A stretch of 47,646 nucleotides of DNA from an uncultured Microbulbifer sp. (GCF_947489355.1 NZ_CANLDD010000034.1:1-47646); one strand, 5' to 3'; counted from the stretch's first letter, positions 1 through 9,332 are shown. The notes: generated by a model not told the origin, from the sequence alone. Translations and numbers: made by a program.

Positions 1-76
1 GTTTCGTCACCTTCATCAAAACCGGTAAACCCCCTCTTTTCAAGGAGATGTGTCAGATTTGGTCTGAACTAATACA
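1..76. mobile_element. End of an IS481-like insertion sequence, cut by the window edge
   Basis: The reverse complement of 51-82 matches 46818-46849, at the end of the IS481-type element on the right of the window, at about 27 of 32 positions. Both read TGTA(T/G)TAGTTCAGAC, then three variable bases, then ATCTGACA, and the TGT tip is typical of IS481-family ends. The tip lies at 76 and the element would extend leftwards out of the window, opposite to the right-hand copy. Inside the end both copies also contain TTACCGGTTTT, at different distances. No transposase part is visible here, so it could be a solo end. Confidence 0.5.
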
Positions 77-972
77 ATTAATTTCAGGCAACCCAAAGGA
101 AGAAAGTGATTTCACAAAGCATGAGCTCTCTCCTTACCGCCCTTGCTGATTTTCTGAAGCGCTCTAAGGACCACCTCGCACTCCAACCAGCTTTTTTCTC
201 CTCTTTTCACTGAACTACCCCAAAACACCATCAACCAAAATACCGATTTCACAAAGTCCGGGCAGGCTTTCGCTGCGAAAAAAAAACACATCGGAGCCAA
301 TATTCTAGACGTTTTGATACCAGCCATAGCGGGTATTAACAAGCTGTGCTGATTAATGCCGGTTACCCATTTCCAGCACACTGTGCCAATGTCAATTCTA
401 CCGTTAAACACACGACCGGGAAGCTTGTTGAAGTCTCCGTAGCCCTGGACCACTGCCTCAGGCTTAAACGGATCTCACAGGTGGCATGCTGTCTCGATTT
501 GGCATAAAAAACAGAAAGGCGCGCATAAAAACCGATTCCTGCACTTGGATGACCCTAATCCTGTACCCACCCCAGAAACTGAGGCCAATGATAACTTTGA
601 CTAGCTGTCAATTTCTGGGTGAATATCCCCTCAGGAAACCGTTGCCCCCGTTGCCCCCCTTGCCCTGCTATCGCTGTCCAATCGGCAGGGGACTGCCAAT
701 GAGGATTTCAGTGTTCTACCAGTTGCCAAGCCGGGTGTTTTCTCGCTGATCATTGTGCATTGAACCTCTCAAATCCAGAAGATCTATGTCGGTGTTATCT
801 GAAAATGTTTTACTGAATGTGATGACCTCTGGAGCAGATATGAATATCTAGCGATTGAGCGCGAGGCACAGGCATACATTTGCCATAACAATTTTCTCAG
901 AAGCACTGCATCCAAACCTTTCAGGGATACGTCCTATTCAGCAGTGGCAGTTGCCCTTATAATTCACAACAG
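77..972. other. Region without a recognisable gene
   Basis: No open frame here has a convincing product. The longest is a 113-codon minus-strand frame (112-453) with no recognisable family, no good ribosome binding site and several cysteine- and tryptophan-rich stretches that look like chance translation. A plus-strand frame at 486-749 is proline-rich and equally unconvincing. The stretch may be decayed DNA next to the insertion-sequence end, plus the promoter of the gene starting at 973. Confidence 0.4.
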
Positions 973-1821
973 ATGAAAAGTACGAGACCAACAATGAAAA
1001 TAGTTACCAGAATCCTTATTGGTGCCCTCATGCTACCGGCCAGCATTACCGGCTGGAGTGCTGAAGGACAAGCATTAGAGGTAGAGGAGGCACCTGCAGC
1101 CCAGGTTATGTTGTTCGGGGTATTCCACTTTGCAAACCCCAGCCGGGATGTCGTGAAAAGCGAAATAATTGATGTATTGACACCGCAAAATCAGCAATAT
1201 CTTGAACAGCTGACCGGAAAACTTGCAAAACAATCTCCCACGCATGTCATGCTCGAATGTGATCCCACACTTCAGGAGGAGTATGACCGGCTATTTCATT
1301 CCTATATCAATGGGGAACACAAACTTGATGTTAACGAAAACCAGCAACTGGGTTTTCGCATCGCAGCCCAGGCAGGGTTGACGGGTGTCATTTGCTATGA
1401 CGAGCAAAAGGTGCACTGGAATGGCGCAAAATTGATAGAATATATGAAAAAATCCAATCCAGATAGAAAAAAGCTATTTGATGAGCACATTCAGCAGTTC
1501 AGTGAACTCACCGCCCATCAACACCAAACTTTTTCTCTGGAACGCCTGCTGAGAAAGAGCAATGATCCGTCAGAAGATCGCGAGAATATGAATCTCTACC
1601 TTATGGTCAATGACATTGGGGCCGGCGGAGAGTTTGTCGGAGCTGAGGCATCTACTAGCTGGTGGCATCGCAATTTCCGTATGTACGCCAATATACAGGC
1701 AGTAGCTCAACCGGGCTCCAGGGTTATTGCTATCGCAGGTAGCGGCCATACGGCTATTTTGAAAACCCTCCTTGCCACTGATCTGGCCCGTGAATCCTGG
1801 GATGTCAACGCGCACCTCTAG
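973..1821 (+). CDS. Exported DUF5694 / TraB-GumN-like protein
   Basis: The product of 282 residues starts with a basic and then hydrophobic stretch ending in an Ala-rich site near residue 30, which looks like a Sec signal peptide. The body has the hallmarks of the DUF5694 family, related to the TraB/GumN/Tiki fold: LFGVFHFANP near residue 47, an LECDP motif near 94, GEFVGAE and WWHRN near 217-232, and a final IAGSGH near 253. These His/Glu motifs resemble the metal-site motifs of Tiki/EreA-like hydrolases. The substrate is unknown. A second Met at 994 could be the true start because neither start has a clear ribosome binding site. The gene stands alone and is followed by a hairpin at 1864-1897. 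Confidence 0.75.
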   Translation: MKSTRPTMKIVTRILIGALMLPASITGWSAEGQALEVEEAPAAQVMLFGVFHFANPSRDVVKSEIIDVLTPQNQQYLEQLTGKLAKQSPTHVMLECDPTLQEEYDRLFHSYINGEHKLDVNENQQLGFRIAAQAGLTGVICYDEQKVHWNGAKLIEYMKKSNPDRKKLFDEHIQQFSELTAHQHQTFSLERLLRKSNDPSEDRENMNLYLMVNDIGAGGEFVGAEASTSWWHRNFRMYANIQAVAQPGSRVIAIAGSGHTAILKTLLATDLARESWDVNAHL

Positions 1822-1863
1822 GAATCTCTTTTACAGTCTCTGTAGAATCAGCACCAAAAGCGT

Positions 1864-1905
1864 GATGCGGGTGCAGGGCAAACTGGTTGCCCGCATCAAT
1901 AGCTT
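1864..1905 (+). terminator. Likely terminator of the DUF5694 gene
   Basis: An 8-bp inverted repeat, GATGCGGG at 1864-1871 and CCCGCATC at 1890-1897, is followed by AATAGCTTTTATTT. It lies 43 bp after the stop codon. The loop is long and the T-tract imperfect, so this is moderate evidence. Confidence 0.5.
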
Positions 1906-2146
1906 TTATTTGTGCGCTGCTTCAGAAGGCTGGCTTGATTCGTATCAGACCCGAGTTTTTTCACCAATCTGAGTCATTAGCGATCAGTCAATTACCGCCA
2001 GATTTCGACTTCCGTTGAGCACAATCGGCGTGGATGAGGCTAAAATCATCCCCGGAAGCTAATTTTATTGGACCAATATATTCAGCGTTGATGGGGCATT
2101 GATGAGTTTCCGTCCTATTTTAGATGCACTGGAAATGGGCAGCCCA
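1906..2146. other. Intergenic spacer between convergent genes
   Basis: The spacer lies between the plus-strand DUF5694 gene and the end of fadD on the minus strand. Nothing beyond the hairpin at its left edge is recognised. Confidence 0.4.
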
Positions 2147-3781
2147 TCAGGCACTGACCGTTTCGCGTTTTTTTAATTCCTCTTCGCGCAACTCGCGGCG
2201 TAAAATCTTGCCGACATTGGTTTTCGGCAGATCCTCGCGGAACTCCACTTGCTTTGGCACTTTATAAGCGGTCAGATTTTCCCGGCAAAAATCCGTAACT
2301 TCTCTCTCGGTCAAGGGCTGACCGGCCTTGACCACAAACAGTTTGACCCGCTCGCCGCTCTTTTCGTCGGGAATACCGATTGCTGCAGCTTCGGCCACCA
2401 TTGGATGTGCACTGACCACATCCTCAATCTCATTGGGATATACATTGAAACCGGATACAATAATCATATCCTTTTTACGATCCACAATTTTGATGTAACC
2501 ATCATCCTGAATAACCGCCATATCCCCGGTATTCAACCAGCCCTCGCTGTCGAGCACATCGGCGGTGGCCTCAGGGCGCTGCCAATACCCCTTCATAACC
2601 TGGGGACCACGCACGCAGAGCTCGCCGGGCGAATTGTTGGGCAAGTCATTGTCATCCCCATCAACAACTTTAACTTCGGTACCCGGTACCGGAATACCCA
2701 CGGTGCCAAGCTGAACGCCACCGATCGGGTTGAAGGAGACAACCGGGGAGGTTTCAGTCATACCGTAGCCTTCCATTACATTACAGCCGGTCATTTCTTC
2801 CCAGCGCTTGGCGGTATCGCGGGTCAGGGCCATACCACCGGAAGCAGTGGAACGCAGCTTGCTGAAATCCAACTCTGAGAACGCCTTGTTGCGCATCAGG
2901 CCATTGAACAGGGTGTTCAAACCCACAAACCCGGTAAATCGCTGACCTTTCAGGGCTTTCACAAAAGCTGGAATATCCCGCGGGTTTGGAATCAACAACG
3001 AGTGGTTGCCCGAGGCGAAGAGGCACATACAGTGAATGGTGAAAGCGTAAATATGATAAAGCGGCAGCGGCGCGATATAGTATTCCTCCCCCTCTTTCAT
3101 ACCATCGCCAAAAGCTTCGCGCACCTGTTCCATATTCGCAACCAGGTTGCGATTGGTCAGCATTGCACCCTTGGCAACACCGGTGGTCCCCCCGGTATAC
3201 TGCAGCACGGCAATATCTTCCGGCGCTCTTTCCACATCCCGCTGGGATTGCCTGGCGCCGAGGGCCATGGCGTCACGGAAACGTACCTGCTGAGCAAAGA
3301 AAAAATCCGGCACCATTTTTTTGATGTACTTGGCCACACTGTTGATCAAAGTGCGCATGAACGGGCTATGCAGGTCCGCAATTTCGCTGACAATCACTTT
3401 TTCCACACTGGTTTCCGCAACCACCCCAGAGGCGGTATCGGCAATATTGGCAAGAACGATTAACGCCTTGGCACCAGAGTCATTCAATTGGTGTTTCAGC
3501 TCGCGCTGGGTATACAGCGGATTGGTGTTAACCACCACAAGACCCGCACGCAAGGCACCGAAGACAACCACAGGGTACTGCAGTACATTGGGCAGTTGAA
3601 CGGCGATACGATCACCGGGCTTTAAATGCGTGTGATGTTGCAAATAGGAAGCAAATCTGGCGCTCAGGATATCAATGTCGCCAATTGTCAGAGTTCGCCC
3701 CAGACAGGAGAAAGCCGGTCGGTCACCAAATTTGGCGCATGCGCCCTTGAATACATCGAGTATGCTGCGATCAATGTCCAA
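2147..3781 (-). CDS. fadD: Long-chain fatty acid-CoA ligase
   Basis: This adenylate-forming enzyme activates fatty acids with ATP and CoA for beta-oxidation, normally at the inner membrane. The ATP/AMP signature YTGGTTGVAKG lies near residue 192, followed by GYGMTETSP near 340, the GWLNTGD hinge region near 417 and the catalytic-Lys segment KTNVGKILRRE near 520. The N-terminal PGDRIAVQLPNVLQYPV block is typical of gammaproteobacterial FadD. The start is a TTG preceded by GGGAGAAGAGAG. An in-frame stop lies upstream and the upstream ATG at 3836 is out of frame, so the TTG start is favoured. At 544 residues it is slightly shorter at the N-terminus than Pseudomonas FadD. It is the last gene of the lipid block. 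Confidence 0.93.
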   Translation of the reverse strand: MDIDRSILDVFKGACAKFGDRPAFSCLGRTLTIGDIDILSARFASYLQHHTHLKPGDRIAVQLPNVLQYPVVVFGALRAGLVVVNTNPLYTQRELKHQLNDSGAKALIVLANIADTASGVVAETSVEKVIVSEIADLHSPFMRTLINSVAKYIKKMVPDFFFAQQVRFRDAMALGARQSQRDVERAPEDIAVLQYTGGTTGVAKGAMLTNRNLVANMEQVREAFGDGMKEGEEYYIAPLPLYHIYAFTIHCMCLFASGNHSLLIPNPRDIPAFVKALKGQRFTGFVGLNTLFNGLMRNKAFSELDFSKLRSTASGGMALTRDTAKRWEEMTGCNVMEGYGMTETSPVVSFNPIGGVQLGTVGIPVPGTEVKVVDGDDNDLPNNSPGELCVRGPQVMKGYWQRPEATADVLDSEGWLNTGDMAVIQDDGYIKIVDRKKDMIIVSGFNVYPNEIEDVVSAHPMVAEAAAIGIPDEKSGERVKLFVVKAGQPLTEREVTDFCRENLTAYKVPKQVEFREDLPKTNVGKILRRELREEELKKRETVSA

Positions 3782-3914
3782 CTCTCTTCTCCCATTCCAG
3801 GTTGTTGTTGTCGCCGACCAAACTCTCAGAGTTCATAGGTAAAACCAACCAAGGAGCCAGCGACAATTTATTTATTGATTATCGTATCCTGCAAAATAGT
3901 GCAAAGCGGGGTAT

Positions 3915-4256
3915 CTATGCCTTCCCTAACAAGCCTCCACTCTGTGCAGGGAATAATCCTGCCAGTGCAGCTGCCAGCTCCCGATCCCCAGAGTATTGGA
4001 CATCTCCCAGCAAAAAGGCATGCCGCGCATTTAAATGACCGTCCAGTATGGCCCTCAGGGTATGATTGGTCATTTCCAATATCAGTGCCGGTGCCTCTGC
4101 CTGTCCAAACTCGGATACCACTTCAAACTTGTCCGGCGTACCCGCTATGTATACATAGAAGTCACAGGCATCCGGCAGCCGGAACTGTACCCGAGCAAGT
4201 GGGTGCAAACAAGCTAAGTGCTGCAGGTGCTCCTGCACTGAATCCGACAGGTGCAT
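3915..4256 (-). CDS. SCP2 sterol-transfer-domain-like small protein
   Basis: The product is about 113 residues. A pattern of hydrophobic strands is followed by an ILDGHLNARHAFLLGDVQYSGD-type segment, which resembles the end of the SCP2 fold (a Gly-Asp loop then a helix of small residues). SCP2 domains bind lipids or acyl-CoAs in a hydrophobic tunnel. Its position between an acyl-CoA dehydrogenase and fadD fits a lipid-binding accessory role, which is inference. The ATG at 4256 is preferred over the upstream GTG at 4280 because it is preceded by AGGGAGA at good spacing. A 133-bp gap separates it from fadD. Confidence 0.6.
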   Translation of the reverse strand: MHLSDSVQEHLQHLACLHPLARVQFRLPDACDFYVYIAGTPDKFEVVSEFGQAEAPALILEMTNHTLRAILDGHLNARHAFLLGDVQYSGDRELAAALAGLFPAQSGGLLGKA

Positions 4257-4292
4257 TGGAGTCTCCCTGATATTAGCCACTTTAGCATTGGT

Positions 4293-4328
4293 AAAAAAAA
4301 CCGCCGGTGAATCATAGGCGGTTTTTTT
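4293..4328. terminator. Symmetrical rho-independent terminator
   Basis: A run of A followed by CCGCC (ending 4305) pairs with GGCGG (4317-4321), followed by seven T. The A and T tracts on both sides let it work in both directions. It lies just after the stop codon of the acyl-CoA dehydrogenase on the minus strand and before the SCP2-like gene, so these two genes are probably separate transcripts or only partly coupled. Confidence 0.85.
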
Positions 4329-4340
4329 GTTGGGGGGGTA

Positions 4341-6134
4341 TTAGAACGCAAAATGTGCTGCGTCCAACTCCATCAGGGAAGCCGCACCATTCTGCATGGC
4401 GGTGGCATGGCTGGCTGTGCGCGGCAGAATGCGTTCGAAGTAGAAACGTGCCGTCGCCACTTTAGCGCGATAGAAATCGGCACCTTCGGCACCTTCGGCC
4501 AGTTTCAGATTGGCCACCCGGGCGGCGCGCGCCCACAGGTACGCCAGTACGGTGTACCCGGAGTACATCAGGTAATCCACAGAGGCCGCACCGACCTCAT
4601 CGGCATTTTCCATCGCTTTACTCCCCACCTGCAAAGTGAGGTCGCCCCACTGCTTGTTCAGCGCCTGCAATTGGATGACAAAAGGCGCAAGGGCTTCGTT
4701 GTCAATTTCCGCCTGGCAGAACTTGTGTATCTTCTTGGTAAACCCGCGCAGCAGCTCGCCCTGGCTCAGCAGCACCTTGCGGCCCAGCAGGTCGAGTGCC
4801 TGGATACCGGTAGTGCCTTCATAGATAGTGGCGATGCGCGCATCCCGCACGTTTTGTTCCATACACCACTCAGTGATATAGCCGTGACCGCCAAAGCACT
4901 GCAAGCCCAGGTTTGCTGACTCAAAGCCCACTTCAGTAATAAACGCTTTGGCGATGGGGGTTAGCAAGGCCAGCAGATCTTCTGCCTCTTTTTTCGCTTC
5001 CTCGCTTCCCCTGTGGGTGATATCCACCAACTGGGCACAGTGAACGACCAACATGCGACTGCCTTCGGCGAAGGCCTTCTGGGTCAGTAACATGCGCCGG
5101 ACATCCGGGTGCACGATAATCGGGTCAGCCGGTCCCTGTGGGTTTTTTGTGCCGGACAGGGAGCGCATCTGCAGACGCTCCCTGGCATAGGCAAGAGATT
5201 TCTGAAAACCGATTTCAGCATGTGCCAGACCTTGCAGGGCAGTCCCCAGGCGCGCGGTGTTCATAAAGGTGAACATGTAGTTCAGGCCCTTGTTTGGTTC
5301 GCCGATCAAAAAGCCCTTGGCCCCATCGAAATTCAAAACCGCAGTGGCATTGCCATGAATACCCATTTTGTGCTCGAGGGAACCGCAAACTACGCGGTTG
5401 CGCTCACCGGCGGAGCCATCTGTATTAGGCAGGAATTTGGGTACGATAAACAGCGAAATACCCTTGGTACCCGCTGGCGCATCCGGCAGACGCGCCAATA
5501 CGATATGCACGATATTCTCGGTCATATCATGCTCACCGGCGGAAATAAAGATTTTGGTACCAGTGATTGCGTAGGTGCCGTCGTGATTCGGCTCAGCTTT
5601 GGTGCGCAAAATACCCAGATCGGTGCCACAGTGTGGTTCGGTCAGGCACATGGTGCCGGTCCAGCTACCTTCGACCAGCTTGGTCAGATAGGTGTTTTTC
5701 TGCGCTGCGGTACCATGCGCTTCCAGGGTATTCATGGCACCGTGGGAAAGGCCGGGGTACATGCCCCAGGACCAGTTGGCGATACCCACCATTTCGCTCA
5801 ACACAGTTCCGAGCGATGGCGGCAGACCCTGGCCACCGTACTCCGGATTATGCGGCAGTGCGGGCCAACCCGCCTCCACAAATTGCCGGTAGGCTTCTTT
5901 AAAACCTGCGGGAGTGGTGACTTCACCATCATTCCAGGTACAGCCCTGTTGGTCGCCGATCTGATTCAGTGGCACCAGTACGTTTTCACAGAACTTCGCG
6001 CCCTCCTCCAGGATGGCATCTACAACATCAGGAGTAACCTCCCCATATCCAAGTGATGCATAATGCGCATCTGAGCCCAGCATCTCGCGCATAACAAAAC
6101 GCAAATCGCGCAGTGGCATTTTGACATCGGTCAT
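4341..6134 (-). CDS. Acyl-CoA dehydrogenase, long FadE/DmdC-like form
   Basis: This 597-residue FAD enzyme would make the first alpha-beta double bond in acyl-CoA oxidation. The N-terminal acyl-CoA dehydrogenase domain is followed by the middle domain with MCLTEPHCGTDLG and ITGTKIFISAGEHD. The C-terminal flavin domain has the QCFGGHGYITE and IYEGTTGIQALDL motifs, and a C-terminal extension of about 130 residues is typical of the FadE5/DmdC-type group. Related proteins are annotated both as medium/long-chain acyl-CoA dehydrogenases and as 3-methylmercaptopropionyl-CoA dehydrogenase, so the substrate cannot be read from sequence. The start ATG is preceded by GAGGGTATCAGG. An AraC regulator gene lies directly upstream on the same strand. 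Confidence 0.9.
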   Translation of the reverse strand: MTDVKMPLRDLRFVMREMLGSDAHYASLGYGEVTPDVVDAILEEGAKFCENVLVPLNQIGDQQGCTWNDGEVTTPAGFKEAYRQFVEAGWPALPHNPEYGGQGLPPSLGTVLSEMVGIANWSWGMYPGLSHGAMNTLEAHGTAAQKNTYLTKLVEGSWTGTMCLTEPHCGTDLGILRTKAEPNHDGTYAITGTKIFISAGEHDMTENIVHIVLARLPDAPAGTKGISLFIVPKFLPNTDGSAGERNRVVCGSLEHKMGIHGNATAVLNFDGAKGFLIGEPNKGLNYMFTFMNTARLGTALQGLAHAEIGFQKSLAYARERLQMRSLSGTKNPQGPADPIIVHPDVRRMLLTQKAFAEGSRMLVVHCAQLVDITHRGSEEAKKEAEDLLALLTPIAKAFITEVGFESANLGLQCFGGHGYITEWCMEQNVRDARIATIYEGTTGIQALDLLGRKVLLSQGELLRGFTKKIHKFCQAEIDNEALAPFVIQLQALNKQWGDLTLQVGSKAMENADEVGAASVDYLMYSGYTVLAYLWARAARVANLKLAEGAEGADFYRAKVATARFYFERILPRTASHATAMQNGAASLMELDAAHFAF

Positions 6135-6311
6135 CCTGATACCCTCAATTCAATGATTTTCTGGGCCGAGCGAAAACTGGCCGGTCATGTTTGTGACTAA
6201 TTTATGCTATTGGTTCATCATAGTAGTAAGCCGACAGCGCCCTCTATGGCGAAATCCGTCCAAAGCGGTGACAAATCAAGGCGGGAATTGGAAAAAGTGT
6301 GACCAGTGCAA

Positions 6312-7382
6312 TCACATGTGCAGACCGGCAGCGGCGCGACCACCCCGACGATATTCTCCTGGTGTAATGCCTGTCCACTTCTTAAAAGCGCGAAAGAAGG
6401 TGCTGGACTCGTCAAATCCGAGCATTTCGGCAATCTGGCTATTGGAGAGATCCGGGCAGCTCAGATAGTGGAAGGCGGCCTCCATACGGCACTCGTCCTT
6501 CAGCTTCTGGTAGGAGGTGCCCTCCTGTTGCAGGCGACGGCGCAAGGTGGTTACCGACATATTAAGCCGCTCTGCCACAGCCTCTGCCGCAGGCATAGAT
6601 TCGCTCACATCCCGGTTCAGGATGGTCTTCACCTTGGTCTTGATGCTGTTGGCACTACCGTCACTGATCACCAGATGATACGGGGCCGTGCGGATAAAAT
6701 CCTCCACCGTCTGAGGGCTCTGCACCACCGGGTATTCAAGATAACGGTCATCGTACTCAAGGGCATTGAACGGCTGGTCGAAAAGCAGTTCGTCCGCCTC
6801 ACTCTGGGCCAGGCTGCGAAACGCTTCGGGGCAGGGAAAGGAAAAGTGCAAACGCGCCAAGGGGATCTCTCGCCCGGCCAACCAGCAGTAGAAACGGTGC
6901 CAAACAGCCAGGGTGGTGCGAACCACGCTGGGGCTGGTGGATGCGAGCAACTGCTCGAACTCACCCGCTCCCAGTGAGCTGATACCGCATATCTCAACAC
7001 GCTCGCGCCCGAAATCACCAGATTCCAATACCGGTTTCACCTTAAAGCCGCGGCAAATTTCCATAAATTCGGCACAGAGCGTGATCGCCTGGCGTAGGGT
7101 GACACAGTTCACCACAGCCAGGCACAGCAAGCGAAAAGAGCCGGAGCGTACCCGCCCCCCGCTGAGCATGCCAAACCACTCGTTCTGCACCAGCCACATG
7201 ACACGCTGGTACAAGCGCCCGTATTTGATTGCCGAGAAGGCTGCGACACCATGTAACTCCGACTCGTCAATGCCAACTAAAGCCAGCAGTTCACCGCGGT
7301 CACAGCCATGGCGTATCGCTTCTTCTAGCAAACGCTCCAGATAGGCGATGGGTATACGGAGTTCCTCTTTTGTTGATGCCAT
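6312..7382 (-). CDS. AraC-family transcriptional regulator
   Basis: The product is 356 residues. The N-terminal two thirds look like the arabinose-binding-like domain found in OruR/ArgR-type AraC regulators. The C-terminus carries two helix-turn-helix motifs, AERLNMSVTTLRRRLQ and the signature IAEMLGFDESSTFFRAFKKWTGITPGEYR, which is diagnostic of the family. The ATG at 7382 is chosen because the longer frame runs into the preceding gene. This start lies 4 bp after the stop of the small membrane protein gene, so the two are probably cotranscribed. The adjoining acyl-CoA dehydrogenase is a plausible target by proximity only. Confidence 0.88.
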   Translation of the reverse strand: MASTKEELRIPIAYLERLLEEAIRHGCDRGELLALVGIDESELHGVAAFSAIKYGRLYQRVMWLVQNEWFGMLSGGRVRSGSFRLLCLAVVNCVTLRQAITLCAEFMEICRGFKVKPVLESGDFGRERVEICGISSLGAGEFEQLLASTSPSVVRTTLAVWHRFYCWLAGREIPLARLHFSFPCPEAFRSLAQSEADELLFDQPFNALEYDDRYLEYPVVQSPQTVEDFIRTAPYHLVISDGSANSIKTKVKTILNRDVSESMPAAEAVAERLNMSVTTLRRRLQQEGTSYQKLKDECRMEAAFHYLSCPDLSNSQIAEMLGFDESSTFFRAFKKWTGITPGEYRRGGRAAAGLHM

Positions 7383-7386
7383 CTGT

Positions 7387-7587
7387 TTACTTTCGCCTGC
7401 GCAACCAGCTGAGCAAGGCCCCGAAGCCCATCGCAACTAAAATAATGACAAAGAGTACTATCAGTATAAAGACCAGATAGTAAACAACATGCTTTACGGG
7501 CAGATCCCAGCTAAAAATCGCTGCGGCGACAAATGCGACACAGGCGAGAACGCTGGTGATAAAAGAGCGGCGACTTTTATTGGCCAT
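7387..7587 (-). CDS. Small membrane protein with two transmembrane segments
   Basis: The product is 66 residues. A basic N-terminus is followed by hydrophobic segments at about 9-26 and 34-58, with a basic tail of LRRRK type. This predicts a small inner-membrane hairpin protein. It lies 4 bp upstream of the AraC regulator start, which supports it as a real gene in that operon. No family is recognised and no function can be assigned. Confidence 0.6.
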   Translation of the reverse strand: MANKSRRSFITSVLACVAFVAAAIFSWDLPVKHVVYYLVFILIVLFVIILVAMGFGALLSWLRRRK

Positions 7588-7729
7588 GGTGATTTGGAAA
7601 CATTGATTTTAAAAAAGGAGAGATTACCACTTTCTGTGGCACTACCATTGTATTGTCGGTGTCAGGTACCGGCGCGGCGTCGAATCGTGAAGGATTGGCA
7701 GGTTTCTGTCAACGCCGCAGGAGGAGCGA

Positions 7730-7849
7730 ATGCCCAGAAGAATGCTGGAACCCGAGGATCAGGACACCCTGAAACGCCTGTTCCACTGGCTGATGTGCCT
7801 GACGGCGATTATCTCCCTAGTGATGTTGGGCATCGCTTATTTCGCTTGA
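7730..7849 (+). CDS. 39-residue single-pass membrane peptide
   Basis: This short gene opens with ATG at 7730 behind a very strong ribosome binding site, GCAGGAGGAGCGA (GGAGGAG about 4 bases upstream). The peptide has a charged N-terminus (PRRMLEPEDQDTLKRL), then a continuous hydrophobic segment of about 20 residues to the C-terminus (ending GIAYFA) and a TGA stop at 7847-7849. It is divergent from the two-segment membrane protein at 7387-7587 and convergent with fumC. No known family is recognised. The ribosome binding site plus transmembrane pattern make a real small protein likely. Confidence 0.6.
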   Translation: MPRRMLEPEDQDTLKRLFHWLMCLTAIISLVMLGIAYFA

Positions 7850-7883
7850 ATCGCAAGGGGATACTCCCGTGCGCGGGGCCAAG

Positions 7884-9272
7884 CTATTCCCCCACCAATC
7901 CACCTTTGGCCAGGTGGTCGGGATCCAACAGGTCCTGTAGGGTCTCCCGGTTGAGCGTGGTCATCTCCAGGGCAACATCCAACACCGGTCTGCCGCTACC
8001 GTAAGCCGCCTTGGCAATCTCGGCGGCTTTCGAGTAGCCGATTACTGGGTTCAGCGCCGTTACCAAAATCGGGTTGCGCCCTACTGTGTCCTCGATATGT
8101 ACCCGGTTCACGGTAAAGCTTGCGATGGCGCGATCCGCCAGCAGCAGGACGGCATTGGCCAGGAGGTTGATGCTTTCGAGCAGGGTGCTGGCCACTAACG
8201 GCAGCATTACATTCAATTGAAAATTACCGCTCTGCCCAGCCACAGTGATGGTGCTGTCGTTACCCATCACTCGCGCCGCCACCATGGCTGCGGATTCGGC
8301 AACTACCGGATTCACCTTGCCCGGCATTATGCTGCTGCCAGGCTGCAAAGCCATCAATTCAATTTCTGCAATACCCGCCAGTGGACCACTGTTCATCCAG
8401 CGCAAATCGTTGGCGATTTTCATCATGGCCACCGCCAGTACCTTGAGCTGTCCAGACAGTTCCACCGCCGTATCCTGGCACGAGATTGCGGCAAAAAGGT
8501 TGTCCGCCGGACGGAACTGCTGGGAGGTGTACGCACTCAGTTTTTGCGCAAACAGTTCGGAGAAATCCGGTGGAGCATTGAGCCCGGTACCGATCGCCGT
8601 GCCGCCCTGGGCCAGTTGCGCAAGGCGCGGCATGGTAGCGCGTATGCGCTCGCGGCAGGCTTCTATCTGCGCCGCCCAGGCATCCACTTCCTGGGCCATG
8701 GTCATAGGCACCGCATCCATCAGGTGGGTGCGACCGGTTTTTACCACACTCTGCACCTCGACAGCCTTGTCGCGCAGGCGGGTATGCAAATGTCGCAGAG
8801 CGGGCAATAACTTATCCCGCACGGCGAGCAGTGACGACACGTGGATCGCCGTGGGAATGACGTCATTACTGCTCTGGCTCATATTGACGTGATCGTTGGG
8901 ACTGATGGGCAGGCCGTTGCCGTCTCCGGCGAGGTGCGCGATCACTTCGTTGACATTCATATTCGAGCTGGTCCCGGAGCCAGTCTGGTAAATATCAACC
9001 GGAAAGTGGGCGAGATATCCGGGGTCGCCGAGACGGTTGCAGGCGTCGATAATGGCCGCCGCCTGGGCCTGGTTCAGCAGACCCAGGTCTCTGTTGGCCT
9101 CTGCCGCCGACTTCTTGATCAACACCAGGGCATGAATAAACTCGGCCGGCAGGCGATTGCCACTGACGGGAAAATTTTCTACCGCACGCTGGGTCTGGGC
9201 CCCGTATAATGCCTCCCTCGGTACCTGCACCTCACCGAGGCTGTCTCTTTCGGTTCGAAATTTTCCGCCCAT
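7884..9272 (-). CDS. fumC: Class II fumarate hydratase
   Basis: This enzyme interconverts fumarate and L-malate in the TCA cycle. It is the iron-independent, homotetrameric, oxidation-resistant type. The sequence has the family blocks in order: GSGTSSNMNVNEVIA, NDHVNMSQSSNDVIPTA, KTGRTHLMDA and the signature GSSIMPGKVNP. The chosen ATG at 9272 gives 462 residues, the usual FumC length, and is preceded by AGAGGGAA. The 12-codon-longer TTG start is less likely. It sits downstream of the DUF4399 gene on the same strand, 60 bp away. Confidence 0.95.
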   Translation of the reverse strand: MGGKFRTERDSLGEVQVPREALYGAQTQRAVENFPVSGNRLPAEFIHALVLIKKSAAEANRDLGLLNQAQAAAIIDACNRLGDPGYLAHFPVDIYQTGSGTSSNMNVNEVIAHLAGDGNGLPISPNDHVNMSQSSNDVIPTAIHVSSLLAVRDKLLPALRHLHTRLRDKAVEVQSVVKTGRTHLMDAVPMTMAQEVDAWAAQIEACRERIRATMPRLAQLAQGGTAIGTGLNAPPDFSELFAQKLSAYTSQQFRPADNLFAAISCQDTAVELSGQLKVLAVAMMKIANDLRWMNSGPLAGIAEIELMALQPGSSIMPGKVNPVVAESAAMVAARVMGNDSTITVAGQSGNFQLNVMLPLVASTLLESINLLANAVLLLADRAIASFTVNRVHIEDTVGRNPILVTALNPVIGYSKAAEIAKAAYGSGRPVLDVALEMTTLNRETLQDLLDPDHLAKGGLVGE

Positions 9273-9332
9273 TTCCCTCTCACAGGGTGCGTCATACGCA
9301 CCGGTCAAGAATTGCTATTTGTACCGCAGAGA

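Noticed and set aside
112..453. A 113-codon minus-strand frame
   Set aside because: It has the look of chance translation (clustered Trp, Phe, Cys), no ribosome binding site and no family. It is noted only in the gap description.
5109..6056. A 315-codon plus-strand open frame over the acyl-CoA dehydrogenase
   Set aside because: It is an antisense shadow of a well-conserved enzyme, without a ribosome binding site or family match.
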